Assembly (NCBI GenBank): GCA_963667005.1 | Contig: OY762937.1 | Coordinates: 992,001 to 1,056,000, forward strand | Reading direction: 5' to 3' | Origin: G963662605 sp963667005 | GTDB taxonomy: Bacteria > Bacteroidota > Ignavibacteria > Ignavibacteriales > Ignavibacteriaceae | DNA length: 64,000 nt | Shown: one piece after another, positions 17,058 to 25,757 of the stretch | Layout: every line of letters begins with the position of its first letter | Position numbering within the stretch: position 1 is the stretch's first letter | Translations under genes and position numbers: made by a program | Notes under the pieces: generated by a model | The model's database searches: none | Told to the model about the DNA's origin: nothing | What the model saw: the letters and a program-made list of their open reading frames with translations, nothing else

Positions 17058-17442
17058 CAGCCCTCACCCCTGCCCCTCTCCCAGGGGGAGAGGGGAGCTT
17101 CAAAGTTACAGTTTTATTTTAGTTGAGTTTTTCTATTCCTCTTCTCCTTGGGGCAATGCTGTCGACTTAAGAATTTTCTTGTCATTCCGTAATCCGCCTG
17201 GGTGGACTGACGCAAACACTTTAAGACGAAATGACAGATGTAGAACGTCAGATTTGTACGGAATCTAGGTTGAGTTTCAATAATTTTTAGAATGGATTCC
17301 GGATCGCCTACGGCGTCCGGAATGACGATACTGCTTTTTCGTTCTGACAATTTCGCTTACTTCGCTTAAGTTGACAGCATTGCCTTGGGAGAGAAGAGGT
17401 TGCCTGCCCGACTGCGTTAGCAGGCGGGGGTGATGAGGGCTT
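17058..17442. mobile_element. GCCCTCA-ended miniature element carrying nested insertions
   Basis: The left end reads AGCCCTCACCCCTGCCCC followed by a CTCTCCC/GGGAGAG arm; the right end reads GAGAAGAGG then TGATGAGGGCT. Similar but compact copies are at 30026-30153 (128 bp) and, less clearly, 40897-41015. This copy is longer because other repeats lie inside it: a 231-bp element at 17153-17383 and a GC-rich palindrome at 17401-17429. No protein is encoded. It is a MITE-like sequence whose transposase is not in the window. Confidence 0.72.
17153..17383. mobile_element. 231-bp MITE with 19-bp inverted repeats and 6-bp target duplication
   Basis: The left terminal repeat GCAATGCTGTCGACTTAAG (17153-17171) and the right one at 17365-17383 are inverted copies differing at one of 19 positions. 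Both ends are flanked by the direct repeat CTTGGG (17147-17152 and 17384-17389), a target-site duplication. Removing the element and one CTTGGG restores the uninterrupted arm of the surrounding GCCCTCA-ended element. Inside lies a further inverted-repeat pair, GTCATTCCG at 17181-17189 and CGGAATGAC at 17318-17326. Confidence 0.85.
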
Positions 17443-17567
17443 TTTGAGTTATGAAGATTTTCAACAGCAAAGTCTCGCCTAAACCGTCGAAGAATATCAA
17501 AGGCTTCGACCATCAGTGTAAATCTTCTCTCAAACTTTAAATATTTTTAAGGAAAATGCACTAATTT

Positions 17568-17583
17568 TTGGCACGAGGATTGA
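17568..17583 (+). promoter_or_regulatory. Possible sigma-54 promoter of the polysaccharide operon
   Basis: TTGGCACGAGGATTGA fits the sigma-54 pattern TGGCACG-N4-TTGC, with correct spacing between the -24 GG and the -12 element. The only important mismatch is A for C in the last position. It lies about 145 bp before wecB. Confidence 0.4.
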
Positions 17584-17726
17584 TTTAAGAAAATATTTAG
17601 ATAAGTTAAATTCTTCGTATTTTTTAAACCGGTTTATTCCGTTTTCTCCGGCAGGAAAAATGGAGCTTAACCGAAGGTGTTATTGAATCACTATATATTA
17701 TACAAAAACTATTACAGGCTTACGTC

Positions 17727-18878
17727 GTGAAAAAAATTGCTGTAATCTTCGGCACGAGACCGGATACTATTAAACTGGCTCCGGTTATTCTTGCTCTGCA
17801 GAAAGAAAATAAATTTTTTAAAGTAGTCTCCATTGCAACTGCCCAGCACCGGAAAATGCTGGATCAAGTTTTAGATGTTTTTAAAATTACGCCCGACTAT
17901 GATTTGAACGTTATGAAGCAAAATCAATCTCTTGCCGAACTAACGAAAAATACCATACAGGCTTTAGATGAAGTATTGGTTAAGGAGCAGCCGGATATGG
18001 TGCTTGTTCAGGGTGATACTTCAACGACATTTATCGGAAGCCTTGCAGCGTTTTACAGGAAAATTCCTGTGGGACATGTTGAGGCCGGGCTGCGTACGTA
18101 TGATATGATGAATCCTTTTCCCGAGGAAGCGAACAGACGGTTAACCGGAGTGCTTACCGAGCTGCATTTTCCTCCAACGGAAACAGCGAAGAAAGCATTA
18201 TTGCGGGAACGTATGCCGAAGGAAAAGATATTCACAACGGGTAATACAGTAATAGATGCTTTAAAGATTGCAGTGAAAAAGAATTATACATTCACGGTTC
18301 CCGCGGTAAATGAAATCATTGCGCAGAAGAAAAAGATCGTGCTGTTGACAATGCACCGCAGAGAAAACTGGGGCGCGCCGATGCAGAACGCGTGCAATGC
18401 GGTTAAAAAACTCGCGGCATTGTATCCCGATATCAATTTCGTATTTCCTGTCCACTTGAATCCGATTGTTCGTGATGTTGTTTTCCCAACTCTCGGCGGC
18501 ATATCGAATGTTAAGTTGATTGATCCGCTTGATTATCTTGATTTTGTAAACCTGATAGCACGTTCATACTTAATTATTACCGACTCCGGCGGCGTGCAGG
18601 AAGAAGCACCATCCTTGGGAAAACCTGTTCTTGTACTTCGCAAAGTAACGGAACGGCCTGAAGCGGTAAAATTTGGGACGGTAAAATTAGTCGGTGAAGA
18701 CGAAAAGAAAATATTGTACTGGGCAAAACGCCTTTTGGATAATAAAACTGAATACAAAAAAATGGCTTCAGCGGTGAATCCTTACGGCGATGGACTGTCG
18801 TCGAAGAGAACAGTACAAATTATTAAGAATTATTTTGGCTTATCTAATAAAAAAGTTGATGAGTTTATACCTCGTTAA
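17727..18878 (+). CDS. wecB: UDP-N-acetylglucosamine 2-epimerase (non-hydrolysing)
   Basis: A 383-residue cytoplasmic enzyme interconverting UDP-GlcNAc and UDP-ManNAc. The N-terminus KKIAVIFGTRPDTIKLAPVI, the TAQHRKMLDQVLDVF motif, GHVEAGLRTYD, LLTMHRRENWG and ITDSGGVQEEAPSLGKPVL are standard WecB landmarks. Translation starts at a GTG (17727). It leads a tight four-gene cluster (6 bp to the next gene) with a deacetylase-like periplasmic protein, a processive GT2 and an outer-membrane barrel, so it most likely supplies a sugar nucleotide for an exported polysaccharide rather than for enterobacterial common antigen, whose other genes are absent. Confidence 0.93.
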   Translation: MKKIAVIFGTRPDTIKLAPVILALQKENKFFKVVSIATAQHRKMLDQVLDVFKITPDYDLNVMKQNQSLAELTKNTIQALDEVLVKEQPDMVLVQGDTSTTFIGSLAAFYRKIPVGHVEAGLRTYDMMNPFPEEANRRLTGVLTELHFPPTETAKKALLRERMPKEKIFTTGNTVIDALKIAVKKNYTFTVPAVNEIIAQKKKIVLLTMHRRENWGAPMQNACNAVKKLAALYPDINFVFPVHLNPIVRDVVFPTLGGISNVKLIDPLDYLDFVNLIARSYLIITDSGGVQEEAPSLGKPVLVLRKVTERPEAVKFGTVKLVGEDEKKILYWAKRLLDNKTEYKKMASAVNPYGDGLSSKRTVQIIKNYFGLSNKKVDEFIPR

Positions 18879-18884
18879 GGAGTA

Positions 18885-21800
18885 TTGTGTATGAAGCGCA
18901 TTTTTGCGTTTTTAGTATTTGTTGTGATGATGTGGATGCTTCCTGTGACTGCTCAAAGTCAGTATCCGCTGAAAAAAGTATTGGTTGTATGTGAAGGTAA
19001 CGGCGATATAAAAAGCTTCCCAATGGGGGATGCCCGTCAGCTTGCCGAACTGTTCGGTCATTTTAACACGCAGACGGTTATTAAGGGCGTTAATAAATAT
19101 ACGCCGGGTGAGTTGAACTCATATCAATATATCTTTTACGTCGGATTTTCTCCCAATAACACGGTTCCTAAAAAATTTACCGATGATGTTTTAAAAACAT
19201 CCAAACCGGTAATTTGGTTGAATACGGGCTTTGCTGCCTTTTCACGGGAGAGCAATACAAAGAAGGTTTACGGATTTTGGGTAAAAGGGCTTGATACACT
19301 GTCAAACTTTGACGGGATCAAATCCGGTAATAAAACCTTTACTAAAGGCGAGCCGAATCTCAATATGGTTGAGATTACCAACAGAGGAATGGTGCAGGTT
19401 GTTGCAACGGCATGGTCATCTCATAAAAGAAGAGAGATGCCGTATATGGTCCGGTCAAAGAATCTGTTATATATTGCAGATTCGCCGTTGGCTTCAGCCA
19501 ATGAAACCGACCGCTATCTGTTTTTTGCCGATATGCTTCACGACATATTTAACGAAGAGCATCCTGTTGAACATCATGCGATGATTCGTATTGAAGACGT
19601 TACGCCGATGGAAAATCCGGAAAAGCTAAAAGAGATTGCGGATATTCTTTCGAGCAAAGGGGTTCCATTTCTTGTTTCTACCGTTCCTTTCTATGTTGAT
19701 CCTTCGCAGGGAATACGCATCAGCCTTTCCGACAAACCCGATATGGTTGACGCTTTAAAATACATGGTTCAAAAGGGCGGAGCCATTTGTATGCACGGTA
19801 TCACCCACCAGTACAAGGGCATTACGGCTGCGGATTTTGAGTTTTGGGATGAAAGCAGAAATAAACCGATTAAAGACGAATCAGCACAGGCATTTGAAAA
19901 GAAATTTGAATTGGGTATTCAGGAGTTCATGAAGAACGGCTTATACCCGGTTGTGTGGGAAACTCCGCACTATACAGGTTCTTTCTTATCATACAAAACT
20001 TCCGCAAAGTATTTCAGCTCTGCAATCGAGCAGCGTCTTTCAATTGAAGATTTTGAATACGGACAGTATATGCCGTATATTATTTATAAAGACTTGTTCG
20101 GTCAAAAAATCTATCCTGAAAATCTTGGTTATGTGCCTCTTGACCCAGATAAAAAAGTCAGTCTTGGATACGTTAATAATCTTCTCAGAGGTGCAAAAGC
20201 GAATCTGAATGTTCGTGATGGTTTCGCATCCTGCTTCTTCCACGCGTTCCTTGATCTCTCGCTGCTTGAAGTCCTCGTCGACGGTGTACAGAAAATGGGT
20301 TATCAGTATTATGATATTACCCAGCATCACAATTGGGTCAAGACAAAAGACCGCGTTATCATAACCGGCGGCGGAGATTATACAATTTCATTAGATGATC
20401 AGTTTTTGAACGAAGGCTGGTATAATGAAAACGGTGAATTAGTTAACCGGGTTATCTCTCCACAAAGAATCAAAGGCAACGTTACCAAGCACATTGATCT
20501 GGAGCCGGGGTATCTTTATAAAGCCGAGCCTGCAGAGTACCGCGAACACGAAGTTTCGTTCGGTGAAAAGTTTATGCATTCTTTGGGCGACTTATACGAC
20601 AGTTTCTTCGGTTCAAACAAAAACTGGAAGGATGCCCGGGTCGCGGTCATGTGGAATGAATATTCCAAAGGCGGACAGTATAATGACCAGGCATCATTTG
20701 CTTCGATGTTTAAAAGTGTGAATATTCGTGTTGATACAATATTCCTTCACGAACCAATGCACTTGGAAAGATTTAATTTGTTAGTCGTGCCTCAGTCTGT
20801 GGTTGATTCACTTGCCCCAAACGATTATGATGCCTTGGTGCAGTTTGTTAAAAATGGCGGCAATCTGATAACCGACACAAAAACAGACCTTGCGACGGAA
20901 TTCGGATTCAAGTTTGCTAAAACACGCATGCAAGTCCGCCAGCTTCGAGATAAGTATTATCCCGAAGAATCAATCAGTTGGCGGTACAGTGAGTTGGTAA
21001 ATAAGTGCCTTGTAGAAGAGAGTGACGAATCATTTTGCTTTGATCAAACCACCGATGCTTCGATGGTTATCGGACGTAAAGTCGGCAAGGGAAAAGTGAT
21101 TTATATCAATTCAAGATTTGATCCCGATTCACCGATGGGCTACAGCAGATATCCATTCCTGCTTCACTACATACGTAAGTATTTTGAAATCAGGCCGATT
21201 TTTAAGCGCAACAATCTTGAGGTGTACTTTGATCCCGGATTCCGCCACACGTTCAGTATTGAAAACCTCGTAAAGCAGTGGGTTATTCAGGGCATTCACA
21301 TCATTCACGTTGCAGGCTGGCACGAGTATCCGAAATACACCTATGATTATCAGCGGCTCATCAATCTATGCCATGCGAACGGCATTCTGGTATACGCGTG
21401 GATAGAACCACCACAGGTAAGTCAGAAGTTCTGGAAGGAACATCCTGAGTGGCGCGAGAAGAATTATAAAGGCGATGATATTCAGCCTTCATGGCGCTAT
21501 CCGGTCGCGCTAACCGACGCGCAATGTGTTAATGCAATGACGGAGCATTATAAGAAACTGTTAACGTCTTTCGACTTTGACGGTGTTAACCTTGCAGAGT
21601 TATATTTTGAAGCCGGTAAGGGTTTTGAAAATGCGAATCTGTTTACACCGATGCATCAGACTGCCCGTAATGATTTTAAAAAATATTTCGGCTTTGACCC
21701 TGTTAATCTTTTTAATGCATCATCCAATTACTATTGGAAAAATAACACCTGGGCTAAAAACTCGATGGTGAATTACCGCATCGAGAAAATAGATGAGGTG

Positions 21801-22886
21801 TATGATAAAATATTGGGCAGCATTCAGTTTCTGTTAAAAACTAAACCCGGTTTTAAAATTATTGTTACCGCAATGGATAGTTTCGGTTCGCCGGAGTTAA
21901 AAGAACAGATTGCCGTAGATATGGAACACATACTGAAGATGCAGAAGAAATACGGGTTCATGCTGCAAGTAGAAGATCCGCAAAGTTTGTGGTCAACAGA
22001 TCCGATGCGTTATATCGAAATCGGGAAAAAATATGAACAGCTTATCGGCGACAAAAAAAATCTACTGCTCGATTTGAACATTCTCAGCTTCAGAAAAAAA
22101 GAAGAAGTAACACCTTTCCCAACACTAATACAAACCGGAACGGAATGTTTCTTGTTGGTCAATGCGGCATCACTCGGCTCCCCGCGTTCAACTATTTATG
22201 CGGAGTCCAGCATTAACCCGCAGGATATGTTGTTTTTGAGCAATGCGTTTGCCGCCGGTGTTGAATATAATTATATCAACGGCGGTTACGAGGTGCAGTC
22301 ACCATACTCATTCTTTGTACAAATGCCGGATGAAATTAAGGAAATCAGAATTGACGGTACCCCATTAGCACCTTCAAGAAATAACGAATATCTTATTCCT
22401 GCAGGCAGCCATAAGATAACGCTGTACAAAGAAGTTGTATCGTTTTCTGCGCATGAATTACAGACGCGCATATTATCCTTTACCGGAAATTTGCTGGCGG
22501 TCGGCTATGGCCAAAGAGATGTTAGTCTGACGTATGAGTCCGACGGCCGGGCACTCATTTCACTCAACCGCAAACCGACATCGGTTAAAGTTGATGGTAG
22601 GGATTATCCGTTTACCTCACTCAAAGGCAATGACTGCTTCAGTATTTACCTTCCAGAAGGTAAACATCAGGTAGACATTGTCGCCGGCGACCTGTTCACG
22701 TATGGGGTAAACGTGACAAGCCTCTGGTCGATCACCGGGATTGCCATTCTCGGTTCAATCGGTGTGGGCTTACTGTTAATAATGTATACGGCAATGAAAT
22801 TTATTAAAAGAAAATATACCAAGCTGGATGCTTCGTCAGGTGCGACTATCGAGAGCGAAAGCGGTTTATCAAGCAATCATGTATAA
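18885..22886 (+). CDS. Periplasmic multidomain deacetylase/glycosidase-like polysaccharide-processing protein
   Basis: A 1333-residue protein with a signal peptide (FAFLVFVVMMWMLPVTAQSQ) and a C-terminal membrane anchor (about 1279-1303). After an N-terminal Rossmann-like segment, residues 230-500 form a DUF2334-type polysaccharide-deacetylase fold: Asp238 in MIRIEDVTP, His304 and His308 in MHGITHQ, and His362 in ETPHYTG. A second, amidotransferase/ThuA-like segment begins near 585. From about 790 to 1110 a TIM-barrel glycoside-hydrolase-like domain follows, with a candidate acid in FDGVNLAELYFE (Asp899, Glu905, Glu909). The combination recalls PgaB or PelA in function, but the domain order and sequence differ. 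The substrate is inferred from the neighbouring synthase. Confidence 0.8.
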   Translation: MCMKRIFAFLVFVVMMWMLPVTAQSQYPLKKVLVVCEGNGDIKSFPMGDARQLAELFGHFNTQTVIKGVNKYTPGELNSYQYIFYVGFSPNNTVPKKFTDDVLKTSKPVIWLNTGFAAFSRESNTKKVYGFWVKGLDTLSNFDGIKSGNKTFTKGEPNLNMVEITNRGMVQVVATAWSSHKRREMPYMVRSKNLLYIADSPLASANETDRYLFFADMLHDIFNEEHPVEHHAMIRIEDVTPMENPEKLKEIADILSSKGVPFLVSTVPFYVDPSQGIRISLSDKPDMVDALKYMVQKGGAICMHGITHQYKGITAADFEFWDESRNKPIKDESAQAFEKKFELGIQEFMKNGLYPVVWETPHYTGSFLSYKTSAKYFSSAIEQRLSIEDFEYGQYMPYIIYKDLFGQKIYPENLGYVPLDPDKKVSLGYVNNLLRGAKANLNVRDGFASCFFHAFLDLSLLEVLVDGVQKMGYQYYDITQHHNWVKTKDRVIITGGGDYTISLDDQFLNEGWYNENGELVNRVISPQRIKGNVTKHIDLEPGYLYKAEPAEYREHEVSFGEKFMHSLGDLYDSFFGSNKNWKDARVAVMWNEYSKGGQYNDQASFASMFKSVNIRVDTIFLHEPMHLERFNLLVVPQSVVDSLAPNDYDALVQFVKNGGNLITDTKTDLATEFGFKFAKTRMQVRQLRDKYYPEESISWRYSELVNKCLVEESDESFCFDQTTDASMVIGRKVGKGKVIYINSRFDPDSPMGYSRYPFLLHYIRKYFEIRPIFKRNNLEVYFDPGFRHTFSIENLVKQWVIQGIHIIHVAGWHEYPKYTYDYQRLINLCHANGILVYAWIEPPQVSQKFWKEHPEWREKNYKGDDIQPSWRYPVALTDAQCVNAMTEHYKKLLTSFDFDGVNLAELYFEAGKGFENANLFTPMHQTARNDFKKYFGFDPVNLFNASSNYYWKNNTWAKNSMVNYRIEKIDEVYDKILGSIQFLLKTKPGFKIIVTAMDSFGSPELKEQIAVDMEHILKMQKKYGFMLQVEDPQSLWSTDPMRYIEIGKKYEQLIGDKKNLLLDLNILSFRKKEEVTPFPTLIQTGTECFLLVNAASLGSPRSTIYAESSINPQDMLFLSNAFAAGVEYNYINGGYEVQSPYSFFVQMPDEIKEIRIDGTPLAPSRNNEYLIPAGSHKITLYKEVVSFSAHELQTRILSFTGNLLAVGYGQRDVSLTYESDGRALISLNRKPTSVKVDGRDYPFTSLKGNDCFSIYLPEGKHQVDIVAGDLFTYGVNVTSLWSITGIAILGSIGVGLLLIMYTAMKFIKRKYTKLDASSGATIESESGLSSNHV

Positions 22887-22907
22887 CATAAAAGCGAAAA
22901 CTGTATA

Positions 22908-24179
22908 ATGAATTCACTCGAAATAGATCTAAGTTTTTTGTTTGTTGTGGCGGTCATCATCATCTGGTTTATGATCGGCTACCAGTTTGTACTCACCGTG
23001 TATGGATATTTCAACTTCGTAAAGTCGCTGAAAGAAAAGCGGGACATTGATAAAGAGGATATTGAATATCCGAGCTGTACAATACTCATCCCGGCTCATA
23101 ACGAAGAAACCGTAATCACGGCAACCATTGAGGCGATGATGAAGCTTAAGTACCCCGAAGACAAGCTGCAGATTATTGTTATAAATGACGGCTCGACCGA
23201 CCGGACTAAAGAAATCATTGAGCATTATGCCTCCATAGACAAACGTGTTGAATTGTTTGACGTTCCGAAGGGCGAAGGCGGAAAAGGAAAATCCCGCGCT
23301 CTTAATTTGGGAATCAGACAGGCAAAATCCGATGTTATTGCTATTTATGATGCCGATAATACTCCCGATCCGGATGCACTCCGTTATCTTGTTGCTAACC
23401 TCGTGCGCCATCCTGAATTGGGTGCAGTGCTCGGAAAATTCCGCACGGTTAACAAGAACGTTAATATGCTTACCCGCTTTATTAACATAGAGACATTGAG
23501 CTTCCAGTCGATGCTTCAGGCCGGTAGATGGCAGATGCATAACGTTGCGACACTTCCGGGAACAAACTTTGTTATGTGGACTTCACTTATCCACAAGTTG
23601 AACGGTTGGGATGAAGAAGCATTAACGGAAGATTCCGAATTGAGTATCCGTATTTATGAAGAAGGATACAAAATCAAGTTCATTCCTTATGCGATTACCT
23701 ACGAACAGGAACCGGAAAAGTGGAAAGTCTGGGTAAAACAAAGAACACGCTGGGTGCGCGGAAACAACTACGTTATCGGAAAATTCTTTAAGGAAATTCC
23801 GAAGTTCAAAAACAAACGACTTGGTTTTGATTTGCTGTATACGCTTTCGCTTTACTACGTGTTTTTTGCGGCTATCTTGATTTCGGATTCTCTGTTTATC
23901 GTGAGCGGACTTAATCTTGTTAGTATGTCGCTCCCCGGACCGTATTCGTATGTATGGGGAATGGCATTCATTCTGTTCATTGCGGAAATTATGCTCGCAG
24001 TATCATTTGATTCGGAAGATAAATTCAAAAACTTTCTGATTATTCTGTTAATGTACTTCAGCTATTGCCAGTTGTGGATATATATCGTTCTTAAGGCTGT
24101 GTATATTGAATATATTAAAAAAGAAGACAGAACTTGGGATAAGACTGTGCGCTTTGAACGAAAGAAAGAACAGAAATGA
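22908..24179 (+). CDS. Processive family 2 glycosyltransferase (polysaccharide synthase)
   Basis: A 423-residue inner-membrane synthase of the PgaC/hyaluronan/cellulose type. One N-terminal helix (residues 9-31) precedes the GT-A domain with Asp94 in INDGSTDRT, DADNTPD (Asp148, Asp150), the catalytic ED (241-242) and the product-holding QRTRW (278-282); three or so C-terminal helices follow. This D, DxD, ED, QxxRW set marks enzymes that polymerise and translocate a beta-linked chain. It lacks a PilZ domain. It overlaps the next gene by 4 bp (ATGA). The polymer is unknown; the upstream epimerase points to GlcNAc/ManNAc chemistry. Confidence 0.92.
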   Translation: MNSLEIDLSFLFVVAVIIIWFMIGYQFVLTVYGYFNFVKSLKEKRDIDKEDIEYPSCTILIPAHNEETVITATIEAMMKLKYPEDKLQIIVINDGSTDRTKEIIEHYASIDKRVELFDVPKGEGGKGKSRALNLGIRQAKSDVIAIYDADNTPDPDALRYLVANLVRHPELGAVLGKFRTVNKNVNMLTRFINIETLSFQSMLQAGRWQMHNVATLPGTNFVMWTSLIHKLNGWDEEALTEDSELSIRIYEEGYKIKFIPYAITYEQEPEKWKVWVKQRTRWVRGNNYVIGKFFKEIPKFKNKRLGFDLLYTLSLYYVFFAAILISDSLFIVSGLNLVSMSLPGPYSYVWGMAFILFIAEIMLAVSFDSEDKFKNFLIILLMYFSYCQLWIYIVLKAVYIEYIKKEDRTWDKTVRFERKKEQK

Positions 24180-25636
24180 AAAAGCTTATTGTATTCTGCG
24201 TGTTGTTTGTATTTGCCGGTACAGCGTTCCCTCAATTCGGAATCTACGAGTCGTTGAGCGCGGGATACAATAAAAATGTAATGAACAACTATCAACATCA
24301 GGGTGATAGAGAGTTGCAAAATTATCTGGAAATGAATTACACGGTAGATAAGGATACGTCAAAACTCGTGTATTCGTATGTCGGTTCTTTACAGATGTTC
24401 GATGCCCTGACGGCGAGAAATTATTATGAGCATAGTGCCTCGGTTAACTACGGACGTGTATTTTTCAGCAAAGAAAACAGAATAAAAAAGGTCATCGCGG
24501 AAATTGCAGAAGCTGCGGCATCTGATGAGAATAGCTCTTCTGTTGAATCAGATACAACCGTAGAGCAGGATTCTGCTGCTATTGAAGATTCAACTGATGA
24601 AGCAGAAGACTCAAGCAGCAATGCATCTGGTGACAAAACGCTGACGTCCAATATTGCCGATGATTTAAAAGGTGTAATACGCGCAGTAGGACAGGAAGTG
24701 CTTGAAGTAATGGGTGAGTTTGATGACTCAACTAATGCCTATCTTAATTTAGGTGCAGCGGTCGGTGCCCGGCACGATAAAAACATTTTCAAAGAATACG
24801 ACAACCAAATGTTTAAGGTTTCCGGATCATGGCGGGATAAACTATTAAGCAGCGGAGGGTATTACAATATTGCAGATGCCGCTGAAGTCCGGAATTACTC
24901 CTACTTGCGGGAGTTATCAAATTTTACCAACGTAATAAAACTCCAGGTGGGCAACACGAGAAGCACCACGGTAAATTACGCTCTTCTGGCTTCGTTAGGC
25001 AATAAATATTATTTAAGTAGTCAATACGATACTACTCTGTATACGAAGAAGAAAACTCTTGATACGGCGTCAGGCTCAGGAAAAGGTAAAGGCGGAGCAG
25101 TATCATCGGTTAACTCATCAGCCAAAAGGATACTTGTTACCGGAAATAGTTTGAATTTGTGGCAGGTAAGTTACGGAGTCTTTAGTGAATTACGCTGGGG
25201 CGGCGGAGATGTTTCGTTAACCGGTCTGTCGCGATTGAATCTTGGGAACAGGAAGGCACGGTATTTGGCTCAGTATGCAAACACCGGACTTCTCTCGGAG
25301 GACATTTATAACGATAGTTTTAACTATCACGGTTACGAGGCGATTCTGAATATTCACCAGAAACTGCCAATGGATTTGAAACTTCATATTCAGGGTACAA
25401 TTACAGAAAAATATTTTGGTGTGGAAGCCTTGACGCTGAAGGGCACGGTTTCGGCTCTCGAGCGAAAAGATCTTACATCATTGCTGGAACTGACTTTGGC
25501 GAAGAGCGTCAAAATTTCCAGTGGAGTAGATGCGGAAGTATTTATTAACACCACATTGCTCCGCAATCAGTCGAACGACCAGTATAACGATTTTTCTTCG
25601 TCGGTTGTTGAATTTGGCATGGGTATCGGATTCTGA
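24176..25636 (+). CDS. Outer-membrane barrel protein of the polysaccharide operon
   Basis: A 486-residue protein with a signal peptide (MKKLIVFCVLFVFAGTAFPQ), many alternating hydrophobic strands and a terminal phenylalanine (EFGMGIGF), as expected of an outer-membrane beta-barrel. A low-complexity acidic Ser/Asp/Glu insert (about residues 113-150, for example EDSTDEAEDSSSN) and a Gly/Ser/Lys loop (GSGKGKGG) probably face outward or to the periplasm. There are no TPR repeats, unlike PgaA or BcsC. Its start overlaps the synthase stop, so it is translationally coupled and is the natural candidate for the export channel. I recognise no named family. Confidence 0.72.
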   Translation: MKKLIVFCVLFVFAGTAFPQFGIYESLSAGYNKNVMNNYQHQGDRELQNYLEMNYTVDKDTSKLVYSYVGSLQMFDALTARNYYEHSASVNYGRVFFSKENRIKKVIAEIAEAAASDENSSSVESDTTVEQDSAAIEDSTDEAEDSSSNASGDKTLTSNIADDLKGVIRAVGQEVLEVMGEFDDSTNAYLNLGAAVGARHDKNIFKEYDNQMFKVSGSWRDKLLSSGGYYNIADAAEVRNYSYLRELSNFTNVIKLQVGNTRSTTVNYALLASLGNKYYLSSQYDTTLYTKKKTLDTASGSGKGKGGAVSSVNSSAKRILVTGNSLNLWQVSYGVFSELRWGGGDVSLTGLSRLNLGNRKARYLAQYANTGLLSEDIYNDSFNYHGYEAILNIHQKLPMDLKLHIQGTITEKYFGVEALTLKGTVSALERKDLTSLLELTLAKSVKISSGVDAEVFINTTLLRNQSNDQYNDFSSSVVEFGMGIGF

Positions 25637-25757
25637 TAACGCAGACGAGCCTGATTTGCTCGCGGTAATTTGTGATGTGATACATGTACATTTAAACTAT
25701 TAATTACTTGCGTGTGTATAATAATTGAATAAACAAAAGTTCCGACAAAAGACATAC

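Noticed and set aside
17190..17213. CCGCCTGGGTGGACTGACGC as another copy of the GC-rich palindrome
   Set aside because: It lacks the second arm and the GCCTGCCCG core; too diverged to count.
22929..23540. 203-codon antisense frame
   Set aside because: Shadow of the GT2 synthase coding sequence; no homology recognised.
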